Source: Paraburkholderia sp. Tr-20389 | Lineage (GTDB): Bacteria; Pseudomonadota; Gammaproteobacteria; Burkholderiales; Burkholderiaceae | DNA length: 64,000 nt | Reading direction: 5' to 3' | Assembly: GCF_017104565.1 (NCBI RefSeq) | Contig: NZ_JAAGPD010000025.1 | Span: 1 to 64,000 of the forward strand | In this document: positions 1-8,740 of the stretch, one piece after another | Position numbering within the stretch: the first letter of the stretch is position 1 | Layout: every line of letters begins with the position of its first letter | Notes under the pieces: model-generated | Databases searched by the model: none | What the model was told of the DNA's origin: nothing | Seen by the model: the letters and a program-made list of their open reading frames with translations, nothing else | Program-made: the position numbers and the translations under genes

Positions 1-27
1 GTGAGCGGCTCAAGCAACTTATCAACG

Positions 28-60
28 AAAAACGGCCCGGGCGCTCTTGCGCTCGGGCCG
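28..60 (-). terminator. Rho-independent terminator on the minus strand
   Basis: A GC-rich hairpin (arms GGCCCGAGCGC and GCGCCCGGGCC on the minus strand, short loop) is followed on that strand by a run of five T. It lies about 120 bases downstream of the Rieske oxygenase gene, which is read on the minus strand, and probably ends that transcript. The interval 61-179 shows nothing else recognisable. Confidence 0.7.
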
Positions 61-179
61 TCAAGTCCAGACCGTTTCGTTATACCGTTCGAGTCCTCAA
101 AAGAGACCTTAACTGAACGGCATTAGGGCCGAAGCCCGTCTTTCCTCGTTCAGTGCGACAGCCGTTCGCAGTGTGCGCG

Positions 180-1286
180 TCAGATCGTGCCGAGCTCGCG
201 GCGCAGGAACTCGTGGAAGTGCTGCATGCCGTCTTCCATCGGGCTCTGGTATGGACCGACCTGCGATTCGCCGCGATCCAGCAGCGCGCGGCGGCCTGCG
301 TCCATGCGCTCGGCGATCTCGTCGTCTTCGCGCGCCGTTTCCATGTACGCGGCACGTTCTGCTTCGACGAAGTCACGCTCGAACAGCGCGATTTCTTCAG
401 GGTAATAGAACTCGACGATGTTGGTGGTGTGCTGCGGGCCGCGCGGAATCAGCCACGATACGACGAGCACGTGCGGATACCACTCGATCATGATGCCGGG
501 GTAGTACACCATCCAAATCGCGCCGAACTCCGGCATCTTGCCTTCGCGGTAACGCAGCACTTCGTCGTGCCACTTGCGATATGTCGGACTGCCAGGACGC
601 GCGAGCTCGTTGTGCACGCCGACCGTCTGCACGCTGTACCAGTCGCCGAACTCCCACTTCAGATCGTCGCAATTGACGAAGCTGCCGAGGCCCGGATGGA
701 ACGGTACGACGTGATAGTCCTCCAGATAGACCTCGATGAAGGTCTTCCAGTTGTAGTTGCACTCGTGCACTTCGACGTGATCGAACATGTAGTCCGCGAA
801 GTCGAAATGCTGCGCCGTGCCGAGGCGCGCGAGATCTTTCGCGACGTCGCGTCCCTGCGACTCGAACAGCAGGCCGTTCCAGCTTTGCAACTGGGTCGCG
901 CCGAGGTTCAGGCAAGGGTTGTCGGCGAAATGCGGCGCGCCGAGCAGCTGGCCGTTCAGGTCGTACGTCCAGCGGTGCAAAGGACAGACGATGTTCTCCG
1001 TCTGCCCGCGGCCGTTCAGCATGATCGCCTGGCGGTGGCGGCACACGTTCGACAGCAATTCGATCTGGGACTGCTGGTTGCGAACGAGCACGCGCCCTTC
1101 GCTCTCGCTGGGTAAAGCGAAATAGTTACCCGCTTCGGGCACCATGAGTTCGTGCCCGACGTAGCGAGGACCTTTCTTGAAAAGGGTTTCGAGTTCGCGC
1201 TGGTGAAGCGCCTGGTCAAAGTAAGCCGTGACTGGCAGCTGGCTGTGGATAGCCTTCAGCTGCAATGCATTGCTCAGATTGGACAT
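180..1286 (-). CDS. Rieske 2Fe-2S aromatic ring-hydroxylating oxygenase, alpha subunit-like
   Basis: This 368-residue protein has the layout of a Rieske non-haem iron oxygenase large subunit. The N-terminal Rieske domain shows C82-x-H84 and C101-x2-H104, which bind the 2Fe-2S cluster. The C-terminal domain has the mononuclear iron motif YHVVPFH inside a NWKTFIEVYLEDYH stretch. Such proteins use electrons from a reductase to oxygenate or demethylate a substrate in the cytoplasm. No reductase or beta subunit is adjacent, so the electron partner and substrate are unknown. I chose the ATG at 1286 because GGGAGTGG precedes it; an upstream ATG at 1331 would add 15 unconserved-looking residues. It is divergent from xseB. 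Confidence 0.85.
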   Translation of the reverse strand: MSNLSNALQLKAIHSQLPVTAYFDQALHQRELETLFKKGPRYVGHELMVPEAGNYFALPSESEGRVLVRNQQSQIELLSNVCRHRQAIMLNGRGQTENIVCPLHRWTYDLNGQLLGAPHFADNPCLNLGATQLQSWNGLLFESQGRDVAKDLARLGTAQHFDFADYMFDHVEVHECNYNWKTFIEVYLEDYHVVPFHPGLGSFVNCDDLKWEFGDWYSVQTVGVHNELARPGSPTYRKWHDEVLRYREGKMPEFGAIWMVYYPGIMIEWYPHVLVVSWLIPRGPQHTTNIVEFYYPEEIALFERDFVEAERAAYMETAREDDEIAERMDAGRRALLDRGESQVGPYQSPMEDGMQHFHEFLRRELGTI

Positions 1287-1572
1287 TCCCACTCCCGATG
1301 AAGACGTGAAAGCAGTGAACAACCCAACCATCGAAGATTCGATTTAGGGAGCCCGCGATTATACCTGTTTCCCCCTCCTTGGGGCGACTAAGTGCCTGAT
1401 TTGGGTTAAAAATGTCGCGGAAGTTCGCGATTTCGACGCGCAAACGTTGGATTTTTTTCTATTGTCCGAAGTGTTGCGCAAGCGTCGCGCCAGCGGGCCC
1501 TGGTGCGCTTACAGGTCGGAAATGTTGCTTTTGCCGTAGAATGTCCGACTTGTTTTAATTTTGCGATGATTC

Positions 1573-1890
1573 ATGGCGAAGACGGCTTCCACCGATACGG
1601 CTGGTTTGTCCCCCAATAGCTTGGAAGGTTCCGACAACTCACCGCTGCCCGAGAGCTACGAGGCGGCGCTGGCGGAACTGGAAGGGCTCGTCGGGCGCAT
1701 GGAGGGCGGCAGCCTCAACCTGGAAGAGTCGCTGTCGGCTTACCGGCGCGGCGCCGTGCTCGTGGCGTTCTGCCAGCAACAGCTCGAGAAAGTGGAGCAG
1801 CAGGTGCGCGTCCTCGATGGCGAGACGCTCAAGCCGCTTCCCGTGAACACAGCAGGTACAACCGCTGCCGACAGCGGAGACGATCTATGA
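1573..1890 (+). CDS. xseB: Exodeoxyribonuclease VII small subunit
   Basis: The 105-residue protein contains the typical XseB helical region (YEAALAELEGLVGRMEGG followed by LNLEESLSAYRRG), which binds the large subunit XseA and supports single-strand exonuclease activity in the cytoplasm. It is slightly longer than the usual 80 residues because of Ser/Thr-rich N- and C-terminal tails. Its stop codon overlaps the ispA start (ATGA at 1887-1890), so the two are translationally coupled. The order xseB-ispA-dxs is common in proteobacteria. The 286-base gap upstream (1287-1572) must hold the divergent promoters for this operon and the Rieske gene; I could not assign them. Confidence 0.93.
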   Translation: MAKTASTDTAGLSPNSLEGSDNSPLPESYEAALAELEGLVGRMEGGSLNLEESLSAYRRGAVLVAFCQQQLEKVEQQVRVLDGETLKPLPVNTAGTTAADSGDDL

Positions 1891-2780
1891 CCTTCGAACA
1901 ATGGATGCGCTCGGTGCTGGACCGGGTAGAGGGCGCACTTGAACAATACCTGCCGGCCGAATCGATCGAGCCTGCGAAGCTGCATGAAGCGATGCGTTAC
2001 GCCGTGCTCGGTGGCGGCAAGCGGGTCCGCCCGTTGCTCTGTCACGCTGCAGGCGAACTGACGGGCGCGAAGGCCGAATGCCTCGATGCAGCATCGGCGG
2101 CGCTGGAGATGATCCACGTCTATTCGCTCGTGCACGACGACATGCCCTGCATGGACGACGACGATCTGCGCCGCGGCAAGCCCACGGTACACGTCAAATA
2201 TGACGAAGCGACGGCGCTGCTCGTCGGCGACGCATTGCAGTCGCAGGCTTTCGTTGCGCTGACATCGGATGTGTTCACGCCCGCGCAGCAGGCCGCGCTG
2301 GTGCGCGAACTGGCGCTCGCGAGCGGTTCGATCGGCATGGCGGGCGGCCAGGCGATCGATCTGGCGAGCGTCGGCCATACGCTGACGCGTCCGCAGCTCG
2401 AAACGATGCACCGCCTGAAGACCGGCGCGCTGCTGCGCGCGGCCGTGCGCATGGGCGCGCTGACGGGCCAATTGGACAACGGCGGACCGGATGCGAAGGC
2501 GCTGCAGGCGCTGGACGCCTATTCTGCTGCCGTGGGTCTCGCGTTTCAGGTGGTCGACGACATTCTCGACGTCACGACCGATTCCGCGACGCTCGGCAAA
2601 ACGGCTGGAAAGGACGCGAAGGACGGCAAGCCGACCTACGTGTCGATCATCGGGCTCGACGCTTCGCGCACGCTGGCTGCGCAACTGCGCAGCGACGCGC
2701 ACGATGCCCTCGCACCCTTTGGCGCCCGCGCGCAGCGGCTCGCCGAACTGGCTGACCTCGTGGTGAACCGGGTCAGCTGA
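1887..2780 (+). CDS. ispA: Farnesyl diphosphate synthase (geranyltranstransferase)
   Basis: This 297-residue short-chain trans-prenyltransferase condenses IPP with DMAPP and GPP to farnesyl diphosphate, the precursor of quinone side chains and undecaprenyl carriers. The first aspartate-rich motif is visible as LVHDDMPCMDDDDLRRGKPT and the second as VVDDILDVT, both of which bind Mg-diphosphate. A GGGKRVRP segment near residue 50 is the usual IPP-binding region. Length and motif spacing fit bacterial IspA. It lies between xseB (4-base overlap) and dxs, so isoprenoid precursor supply and elongation are encoded together. Confidence 0.95.
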   Translation: MTFEQWMRSVLDRVEGALEQYLPAESIEPAKLHEAMRYAVLGGGKRVRPLLCHAAGELTGAKAECLDAASAALEMIHVYSLVHDDMPCMDDDDLRRGKPTVHVKYDEATALLVGDALQSQAFVALTSDVFTPAQQAALVRELALASGSIGMAGGQAIDLASVGHTLTRPQLETMHRLKTGALLRAAVRMGALTGQLDNGGPDAKALQALDAYSAAVGLAFQVVDDILDVTTDSATLGKTAGKDAKDGKPTYVSIIGLDASRTLAAQLRSDAHDALAPFGARAQRLAELADLVVNRVS

Positions 2781-2876
2781 TGTAGCTGTAACGCGAAAGC
2801 CCGCCGCCCGCACAAGACTCTTCGGGTGTGCGCGAATGAAGTGCGGGCGCGTAAGTTTTCCTACAATGGAACGACG

Positions 2877-4775
2877 ATGTACGACTTGCTGAAAACCATT
2901 GACGACCCCGCGGACCTGCGCCGCCTCGATCGCCGCCAGTTGCAACCGCTTGCCGACGAGCTGCGTGCCTTCGTGCTCGACAGCGTCTCGCAGACGGGCG
3001 GCCACCTGTCGTCCAACCTCGGCACGGTCGAACTGACGATCGCGCTGCACTACGTGTTCGAAACGCCGCGCGACCGCATCGTCTGGGACGTGGGTCACCA
3101 GACCTATCCTCACAAGATTCTGACGGGCCGCCGCGACCAGATGTCGACGCTGCGCCAGCTCGGCGGCATCTCGGGCTTTCCGAAGCGCGACGAGTCGCCG
3201 TACGACACGTTCGGCACCGCGCACTCGAGCACGTCGATTTCGGCTGCGCTCGGCATGGCGATCGGCAGCAAGCTGCGCGGCGACGACCGCTTCGCGATCG
3301 CCGTGATCGGCGACGGCGCGATGACGGCGGGCATGGCTTTCGAGGCGATGAACAACGCCGGCGTCGAAGACGACGTGCCGCTGCTGGTTATCCTGAACGA
3401 CAACGACATGTCGATCTCGCCGCCCGTGGGCGCGCTGAATCGCCATCTCGCGCGTCTGATGTCGGGCCGCTTCTATGCTGCTGCACGCGCCGGCGTCGAA
3501 CGCGTGCTGCGTCATGCGCCGCCCGTACTCGACCTCGCGCGCAAGCTCGAAGAGCACGCGAAGGGCATGATCGTGCCGGCCACGCTGTTCGAAGAGTTCG
3601 GCTTCAACTACATCGGACCGATCGACGGTCACGATCTCGATTCGCTGATCCCGACGCTGCAGAACATCAAGGAACTGCGCGGTCCGCAATTCCTGCACGT
3701 CGTGACGAAGAAGGGCCAGGGCTACAAGCTGGCCGAGGCCGACCCCGTGCTGTATCACGGCCCCGGCAAGTTCAACCCGGCCGAAGGTATCAAGCCGTCG
3801 ACTACTCCCGCCAAGAAGACCTACACGCAAGTGTTCGGCGAATGGCTGTGCGACGCGGCCGAGCTCGACTCGCGTGTGGTCGGCATCACACCGGCAATGC
3901 GTGAAGGCTCGGGCATGGTCGAGTTCGAAAAGCGCTTCCCGGATCGCTATTACGACGTCGGCATCGCCGAGCAGCACGCTGTGACGTTCGCGGGCGGTCT
4001 GGCGACGGAAGGCATGAAGCCCGTCGTCGCGATCTACTCGACGTTCCTGCAACGCGGGTACGACCAGCTGATCCACGACGTCGCGCTGCAGAATCTACCC
4101 GTTGTATTCGCAATCGATCGTGCCGGCCTCGTCGGTGCGGACGGTGCGACGCACGCAGGCGCCTACGATCTCGCGTTCATGCGCTGTATTCCGAACATGA
4201 CGATCATGGCCGCGTCGGACGAAAACGAATGCCGCCAGATGCTGTACACGGCGCTGCAACAGCCGAACCCGACGGCCGTTCGCTATCCGCGTGGCGCGGG
4301 CACGGGCGTGGCGACCGTCAAGCAGATGGCCGCGCTTCCGCTCGGCAAGGGCGAAGTTCGCCGCCAGTCGACGCAGCCGGCGGGCAAGCGCATCGCGATT
4401 CTCGCGTTCGGCACGATGGTCGCGCCGTCGCTCGCAGCAGCGGAGCAGCTGGATGCAACCGTCGCCAACATGCGCTTCGTGAAGCCGATCGACGCCGATC
4501 TGGTGCGCGAACTGGCTGAAACGCACGACGCGATCGTCACTGTGGAAGAGGGCTGCGTGATGGGCGGCGCCGGTTCGGCGTGCGTGGAAGCCATGATGGA
4601 GAGTGGGGTTATCCGACCCGTACTACAATTGGGCCTTCCCGATCGCTTCATCGATCACGGAGATCCTGCCAAGCTGCTGGCGTCGTGCGGTCTCGACGCA
4701 GCGGGCATCGCGAAGTCCATTCGTGAGCGATTTGTGGAGCACGCAAGCGGCAAGTCGGTGAAACGCGTCGCCTAA
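2877..4775 (+). CDS. dxs: 1-deoxy-D-xylulose-5-phosphate synthase
   Basis: This 632-residue thiamine-diphosphate enzyme joins pyruvate and glyceraldehyde 3-phosphate, the first step of the MEP isoprenoid pathway. The TPP/Mg motif [18 protein letters not shown] lies in the N-terminal domain. The central pyrimidine-binding domain has [12 protein letters not shown], and a transketolase C-terminal domain follows. The ATG at 2877 starts the family-typical [14 protein letters not shown]; an upstream GTG at 2826 would add 17 unlikely residues. The gap from ispA is about 95 bases, so it may share the ispA transcript. Confidence 0.96.
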   Translation: MYDLLKTIDDPADLRRLDRRQLQPLADELRAFVLDSVSQTGGHLSSNLGTVELTIALHYVFETPRDRIVWDVGHQTYPHKILTGRRDQMSTLRQLGGISGFPKRDESPYDTFGTAHSSTSISAALGMAIGSKLRGDDRFAIAVIGDGAMTAGMAFEAMNNAGVEDDVPLLVILNDNDMSISPPVGALNRHLARLMSGRFYAAARAGVERVLRHAPPVLDLARKLEEHAKGMIVPATLFEEFGFNYIGPIDGHDLDSLIPTLQNIKELRGPQFLHVVTKKGQGYKLAEADPVLYHGPGKFNPAEGIKPSTTPAKKTYTQVFGEWLCDAAELDSRVVGITPAMREGSGMVEFEKRFPDRYYDVGIAEQHAVTFAGGLATEGMKPVVAIYSTFLQRGYDQLIHDVALQNLPVVFAIDRAGLVGADGATHAGAYDLAFMRCIPNMTIMAASDENECRQMLYTALQQPNPTAVRYPRGAGTGVATVKQMAALPLGKGEVRRQSTQPAGKRIAILAFGTMVAPSLAAAEQLDATVANMRFVKPIDADLVRELAETHDAIVTVEEGCVMGGAGSACVEAMMESGVIRPVLQLGLPDRFIDHGDPAKLLASCGLDAAGIAKSIRERFVEHASGKSVKRVA

Positions 4776-4922
4776 CATAACGGGCCACCGGGAACGGAAC
4801 AGCGGCTCGTTGCATCTACTCCAATATGAATCGGCGGGTCGCGTACCCGCCGGGCTCCGCCGGCGCAAGCCGGCGGTTGTCATTTTGCGCGTCGATTCGC
4901 GCTGCAAGTTGAGGACAAGAAC

Positions 4923-5729
4923 ATGAACCAGATGAACCCCGCCTTCGTGATGCCCGACGTGCAGAGCACGGTCGACACTCGCCAGATTCCGATTCAGCGG
5001 GTCGGCGTGAAGGCGGTGCGTCATCCATTGACGGTCCGCACGCCGGACGGCAATGTGCAGCCGACGGTCGGTACGTGGAATCTCGACGTCCATCTACCCG
5101 CCGAAGTGAAGGGCACGCACATGTCGCGTTTCGTTGCGCTGCTCGAAGAGAACAAGGCGGCGCTGGATTCATCGGCGTTCCGCGCGATGCTGGCGTCGAT
5201 GCTGGAGAAGCTCGAAGCGCCGGCTGGCCGTATCGAAGTGTCGTTTCCGTATTTCGTCAACAAGACGGCGCCTGTGTCCGGCGTGCAAAGCCTGCTGGAC
5301 TACGAAGTGACTTTGATGGCGGATTCGCGCGATGGCGCGACGCGTCTGTTTTTGAAGGTGCTGGTGCCGGTCACGAGTCTGTGCCCGTGTTCGAAGAAGA
5401 TTTCGCAGTATGGCGCGCACAACCAGCGCTCGCATGTGACGATCAACGCCGAGTTGATCGATGACGTGCCTGTCGAGGATCTCATCCGCATCGCGGAGGA
5501 AGAGGCTTCGTGTGAATTGTGGGGGCTGCTCAAGCGTCCGGATGAGAAGTTCGTGACCGAGCGCGCGTATGAGAATCCGAAGTTCGTCGAGGATCTGGTG
5601 CGCGATGTCGCGCAGCGGTTGAATGACGATCAGCGCATCGTTGCGTATGTGCTCGAAGCTGAGAACTTCGAGTCGATTCATAATCACAGCGCTTATGCTG
5701 TTGTTGAAAGCGACAAGCGGTTGGGGTGA
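4923..5729 (+). CDS. folE2: GTP cyclohydrolase IB (FolE2 type)
   Basis: The 268-residue protein belongs to the COG1469/FolE2 family, which converts GTP to 7,8-dihydroneopterin triphosphate for folate or queuosine synthesis, using metals other than zinc. The family motif [18 protein letters not shown] is present and carries the metal/active-site cysteine. The C-terminal half includes [22 protein letters not shown], also typical. It follows dxs by about 150 bases in the same direction. FolE2 is often used when zinc is scarce, but no Zur site was recognised here. Confidence 0.93.
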   Translation: MNQMNPAFVMPDVQSTVDTRQIPIQRVGVKAVRHPLTVRTPDGNVQPTVGTWNLDVHLPAEVKGTHMSRFVALLEENKAALDSSAFRAMLASMLEKLEAPAGRIEVSFPYFVNKTAPVSGVQSLLDYEVTLMADSRDGATRLFLKVLVPVTSLCPCSKKISQYGAHNQRSHVTINAELIDDVPVEDLIRIAEEEASCELWGLLKRPDEKFVTERAYENPKFVEDLVRDVAQRLNDDQRIVAYVLEAENFESIHNHSAYAVVESDKRLG

Positions 5730-5740
5730 GGGTTTTTTGC

Positions 5741-6311
5741 TGCGCTGGCATCCGCGTTTTGTCTCTGGTTTGCTGGCGTTGCCCCTGTGCGGGGCGGCAC
5801 CTACTTTTCTTTGCAGCGGCAAAGAAAAGTAGGCAAAAGAAAGCCGCTCACACCGCTAGCTCTTGTGCTTGCCTGCGGGCCCCCCCACTGGTCCAGCACT
5901 TCAAACCGCAATGCACTTTCTTCCGCCCGTTGCCAGCGCCTTGAACCGGCGCATCACCCGCTCCAGTCACCCGCAGGCAGCCAGCGGCAGCGAATCGTCC
6001 GCGCCGCCCAGGTGGCAAACTGTGTGTAGGTAGTCGCGCCATATACGTTCGCGCTTCTACGACACCGATCGCGCTTTTCAGTCCGGAGTGGTGGACTTCC
6101 GTCGCGACAGCCTGCACACAGTTTGCCACCTGGGCGGCGGTCGACTTCCTGGTAACGCGGCCCGTGACGCGAGAGTGTGAAGCGGGTGATGCTTGAGTTA
6201 GCACGCTGGCAACGAGCGCAAATCAGCGCGTTGCCGCGTGGAGCGTAAGAACTGTTGGGGGCCCGCAGGCAATCACTAGCACTGGCGGTGTGAGCCCGCT
6301 TTCTTTGCTTA
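5741..6311. repeat. Large imperfect palindromic intergenic repeat, left arm and core
   Basis: From TGCGCTGGCATCCGCGTT (5741) the sequence runs inward and is mirrored on the other side of the insertion sequence, ending at 7579. Matching blocks include GCCCCTGTGCGGGGCGGCAC, a hairpin with 14-base arms, GCTCACACCGC, and GCCTGCGGGCCCCC. The centre holds a perfect 23-base inverted repeat (6004-6026 with 6115-6137) separated by 88 bases. No gene is visible. The two arms have diverged, so they look like two inverted copies of one repeat family of roughly 300 bases. Its function is unknown. Confidence 0.8.
5801..5832. repeat. Perfect 14-bp stem-loop inside the left arm of the repeat
   Basis: CTACTTTTCTTTGC pairs with GCAAAGAAAAGTAG around a 4-base AGCG loop. 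The same hairpin with slightly different sequence occurs at 7489-7520 in the right arm. Compensating changes keep both arms paired, which suggests that the structure matters. It lies 70 bases after folE2 but lacks a clear T-run, so its role as a terminator is uncertain. Confidence 0.75.
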
Positions 6312-7488
6312 GGAAGGTCTGAACAACCCTTTTTCTGCTTTGGATATCTAAGTGGCGCACTCAATGAAGGTCGCGTCACCATCTGCTGCGCGTTGGACCA
6401 GCGCCGGTCGCGTCTTGCGCAACGGGCGCTGCGCCCATACGCGATGCGTCTTCGCCCTTCATTTCGCTTTACCAAGCGCCCGGCGAGCCAGCCAGAGATT
6501 GACCAGGGCGAACTGCGTTTCGATCTGAGCCGTGTTCTTCGCCAACCCCCGATACCTCGCCTTCAGATATCCAAACTGACATTTGAGCACCCGGAACGGG
6601 TGCTCCACCTTCGCTCTCACGCCCGCCTTGAGCCGCTCGATCTTGTCGTAGATCCTGTCAAGCCGTTTGCTTTTATCCAGCTTTCTGCGCTTGCTGGGCC
6701 TCATCGCGACATGCCACTGAACCGCGCCCGCTTCCTCCCGTTTCTCGATGCCGACATAGCCCGCATCGGCAAACGCAACCGTCTCATCGCCGTGCAACAA
6801 CTCATGCGCCACCGTGATGTCATGGACGTTCGCCGGCGTGCACTTCACGGTGTGCACCAGCCCCGACTCCACATCGACTCCGATGTGCGCCTTCATGCCG
6901 AAGTACCAGCTGCCGCCTTTTTGCGTCTGGCGCATCTCCGGGTCTCGCGTGCCGGCCTTCTTCGTCGAACTGGGCGCCGAGATCAGCGTCGCGTCGACCG
7001 CCGAGCCCACCTTGAGCGTCAAGCCCTTGGCCTGCAGGATCCTGTTGACCGTCGCCAGTATCTGGGCCGACAGCTCATGCGCTTCAAGCAGGTGCCGGAA
7101 TCGCAGGATCGTGCTCTCGTCAGGCAGCCGCGTCATGCCCGTGCCCAGCAGCGCGAACTCCCGGTACAGCGGGATATCGTGCAGCGCCTCCTCCATCGCC
7201 GGGTCCGAGAGGCTGAACCACTGTTGCATGAAGTGAATGCGCAACATCGTGGCGACTGGAAACGGCGGGCGCCCGGTCTTGCCTTTGGGGTAGTGCGGCT
7301 CGATGAGCGCCATCAGTTCTCGCCACGGCACCACGCGGTTCATCTCATCGAGAAACTCGCGCTTGCGCGTGCGCTTCGTTGACAGATCCAGACCAAGACC
7401 GAGCTGTGTCATCGCGCCACTCCTTGAATTCGCCTGATCCCAGGATACTCCACGCGCGCGCTAACGCCAGGACTTTTGCAGAGATTCC
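6312..7488 (-). mobile_element. IS5-family insertion sequence, apparently complete (1177 bp)
   Basis: The ends are GGAAGGTCTGAACAA (left, 6312) and its imperfect inverse at 7488, which reads GGAATCTCTGCAAAA on the minus strand. About 12 of the first 18 bases match. A 4-base direct repeat CTTA flanks the element (6308-6311 and 7489-7492), as expected for a target duplication. A single full-length transposase fills most of it. Intact ends, target duplication and reading frame suggest a recent and possibly active insertion. Confidence 0.88.
6459..7412 (-). CDS. IS5-family DDE transposase
   Basis: The 317-residue protein begins MTQLGLGLDLSTKRTRKREF and has the IS5 N-terminal domain (PPFPVATMLRIHFMQQWF, LSDPAMEEALHDIPLYREF), which binds the terminal repeats. 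The DDE catalytic core follows, with D in AVDATLISAPSS and D in FADAGYVGIEKREE. The C-terminal segment VEHPFRVLKCQFGYLKARYRG carries the glutamate region (Y-x2-R-x3-E-x6-K type). A Shine-Dalgarno AAGGAG lies just upstream of the ATG. No frameshift or internal stop is present, so the enzyme should be functional. Confidence 0.93.
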   Translation of the reverse strand: MTQLGLGLDLSTKRTRKREFLDEMNRVVPWRELMALIEPHYPKGKTGRPPFPVATMLRIHFMQQWFSLSDPAMEEALHDIPLYREFALLGTGMTRLPDESTILRFRHLLEAHELSAQILATVNRILQAKGLTLKVGSAVDATLISAPSSTKKAGTRDPEMRQTQKGGSWYFGMKAHIGVDVESGLVHTVKCTPANVHDITVAHELLHGDETVAFADAGYVGIEKREEAGAVQWHVAMRPSKRRKLDKSKRLDRIYDKIERLKAGVRAKVEHPFRVLKCQFGYLKARYRGLAKNTAQIETQFALVNLWLARRALGKAK

Positions 7489-7579
7489 CTTACTTTCTTT
7501 GCGGCGGCAAAGAAAGTAAGTGCCGCCCCGCACAGGGGCAACGCCAGCAAACCAAAAACCCAACGCGGATGCCAGCGCA
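7489..7579. repeat. Distal right arm of the palindromic repeat, beyond the insertion sequence
   Basis: This is the inverse of 5741-5832. It contains the hairpin CTTACTTTCTTTGC / GCAAAGAAAGTAAG (7489-7502 and 7507-7520), then GTGCCGCCCCGCACAGGGGC, and ends in CAACGCGGATGCCAGCGCA. The first four bases of the hairpin are also the right copy of the insertion target duplication. It abuts the 3' end of tsaD. Confidence 0.8.
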
Positions 7580-7600
7580 ACCAGCAACCAGCGCAAAACC

Positions 7601-8626
7601 TCAAGCGCCCAGCGACCCCAAATCCCATCGAGGCTTCACGGTGAAAGCATAATCATCAGTAGCCTGCGCGGGCCAGCGCTGCATCCGAAGCGCGCCTGCA
7701 AGCGCAATCATTGCCCCATTGTCCGTGCACAACGACAAATCCGGATAGTGCACATCGAACCCGCGCTTCTTAGCGGCCGAAGACAACGCTTCCCGCAACT
7801 GCCGGTTCGCCCCGACGCCGCCCGCCACCACGAGCCGCTTGAGCCTGGTCTTCTTGAGCGCTGCCAAAGACTTGGCAGCCAGCACCTCGACGGCAGCATC
7901 GACGAAACCGCGCGCAAGATCGGCCTTGGCCTGTTCACATACATTGCCGCCGAGCTTTTTCACATGCGTCAGCACAGCCGTCTTGAGCCCGCTGAAACTG
8001 AAATCGAGGTCGCCGGAATGCAGCATCGGCCGCGGCAGCACGACCGCGCCCGGCGTACCGAACTCCGCGAGACGCGAGACTTCCGGCCCGCCCGGATAGC
8101 CCAGCCCGAGCAGCTTCGCAGTCTTGTCGAACGCTTCGCCGGCGGCATCGTCGAGCGTCTCGCCGAGCGTCTCGTAGACGCCGACATCCGTGACGCGCAT
8201 CAACTGCGTATGACCCCCCGATACCAGCAGCGCGACGAACGGAAACGGCGGCGGCTCATCAACGAGCAACGGCGACAGCAAATGCCCTTCCAGGTGATGA
8301 ATGCCGATGGTCGGCTTGTTCCACGCCATCGCCAGCGCATTGGCAATGCTCGCGCCCACCAGCAGCGCGCCCGCGAGACCCGGACCCTGCGTGTACGCGA
8401 TCGCGTCGATGTCGCCGCGCGCCGTGCCAGAGCGCTCCAGCACTTCTTCGAGCAGCGGCAGCGCGCGCCGGATATGGTCGCGCGACGCCAGCTCCGGCAC
8501 GACACCGCCGTACTCGCGATGCATCGCGATCTGCGAATGCAGCGCGTGCGCCAGCAGGCCGCGCTCTGTGTCGTAGAGCGCGAGGCCGGTTTCGTCGCAG
8601 GAGCTTTCTATGCCGAGAACGAGCAT
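7601..8626 (-). CDS. tsaD: tRNA N6-adenosine threonylcarbamoyltransferase
   Basis: The 341-residue ASKHA-fold protein (formerly Gcp/YgjD) transfers threonylcarbamoyl to A37 of tRNAs that read ANN codons, working with TsaB and TsaE. It starts [19 protein letters not shown]. The metal-binding [10 protein letters not shown] motif gives H111 and H115, and [13 protein letters not shown] is the nucleotide-binding segment near the C-terminus. It is essential in most bacteria. It is divergent from the flavoprotein gene at 8741 across a 114-base gap. Its 3' end touches the palindromic repeat, so that repeat could affect transcript ends. Confidence 0.96.
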   Translation of the reverse strand: MLVLGIESSCDETGLALYDTERGLLAHALHSQIAMHREYGGVVPELASRDHIRRALPLLEEVLERSGTARGDIDAIAYTQGPGLAGALLVGASIANALAMAWNKPTIGIHHLEGHLLSPLLVDEPPPFPFVALLVSGGHTQLMRVTDVGVYETLGETLDDAAGEAFDKTAKLLGLGYPGGPEVSRLAEFGTPGAVVLPRPMLHSGDLDFSFSGLKTAVLTHVKKLGGNVCEQAKADLARGFVDAAVEVLAAKSLAALKKTRLKRLVVAGGVGANRQLREALSSAAKKRGFDVHYPDLSLCTDNGAMIALAGALRMQRWPAQATDDYAFTVKPRWDLGSLGA

Positions 8627-8740
8627 GATTTCGACCGCCGATCGGGAGCGGAAAACGCCGCCCGAATCATCAAAAAGGAACCTGAAAGTATAGCAGCGCG
8701 GGCAAAGCGCCGCCGGACGCGCCGGTTACAATGCAGCCCC

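Noticed and set aside
1740-4076. Open frame of 778 codons on the minus strand
   Set aside because: It is antisense to xseB, ispA and dxs, is rich in Arg and His, and has no recognisable domain.
7520-8740. Upstream extension of the flavoprotein gene
   Set aside because: The frame is open but runs antisense through tsaD and carries no family similarity. The FAD motif begins a few residues after the ATG at 8741.
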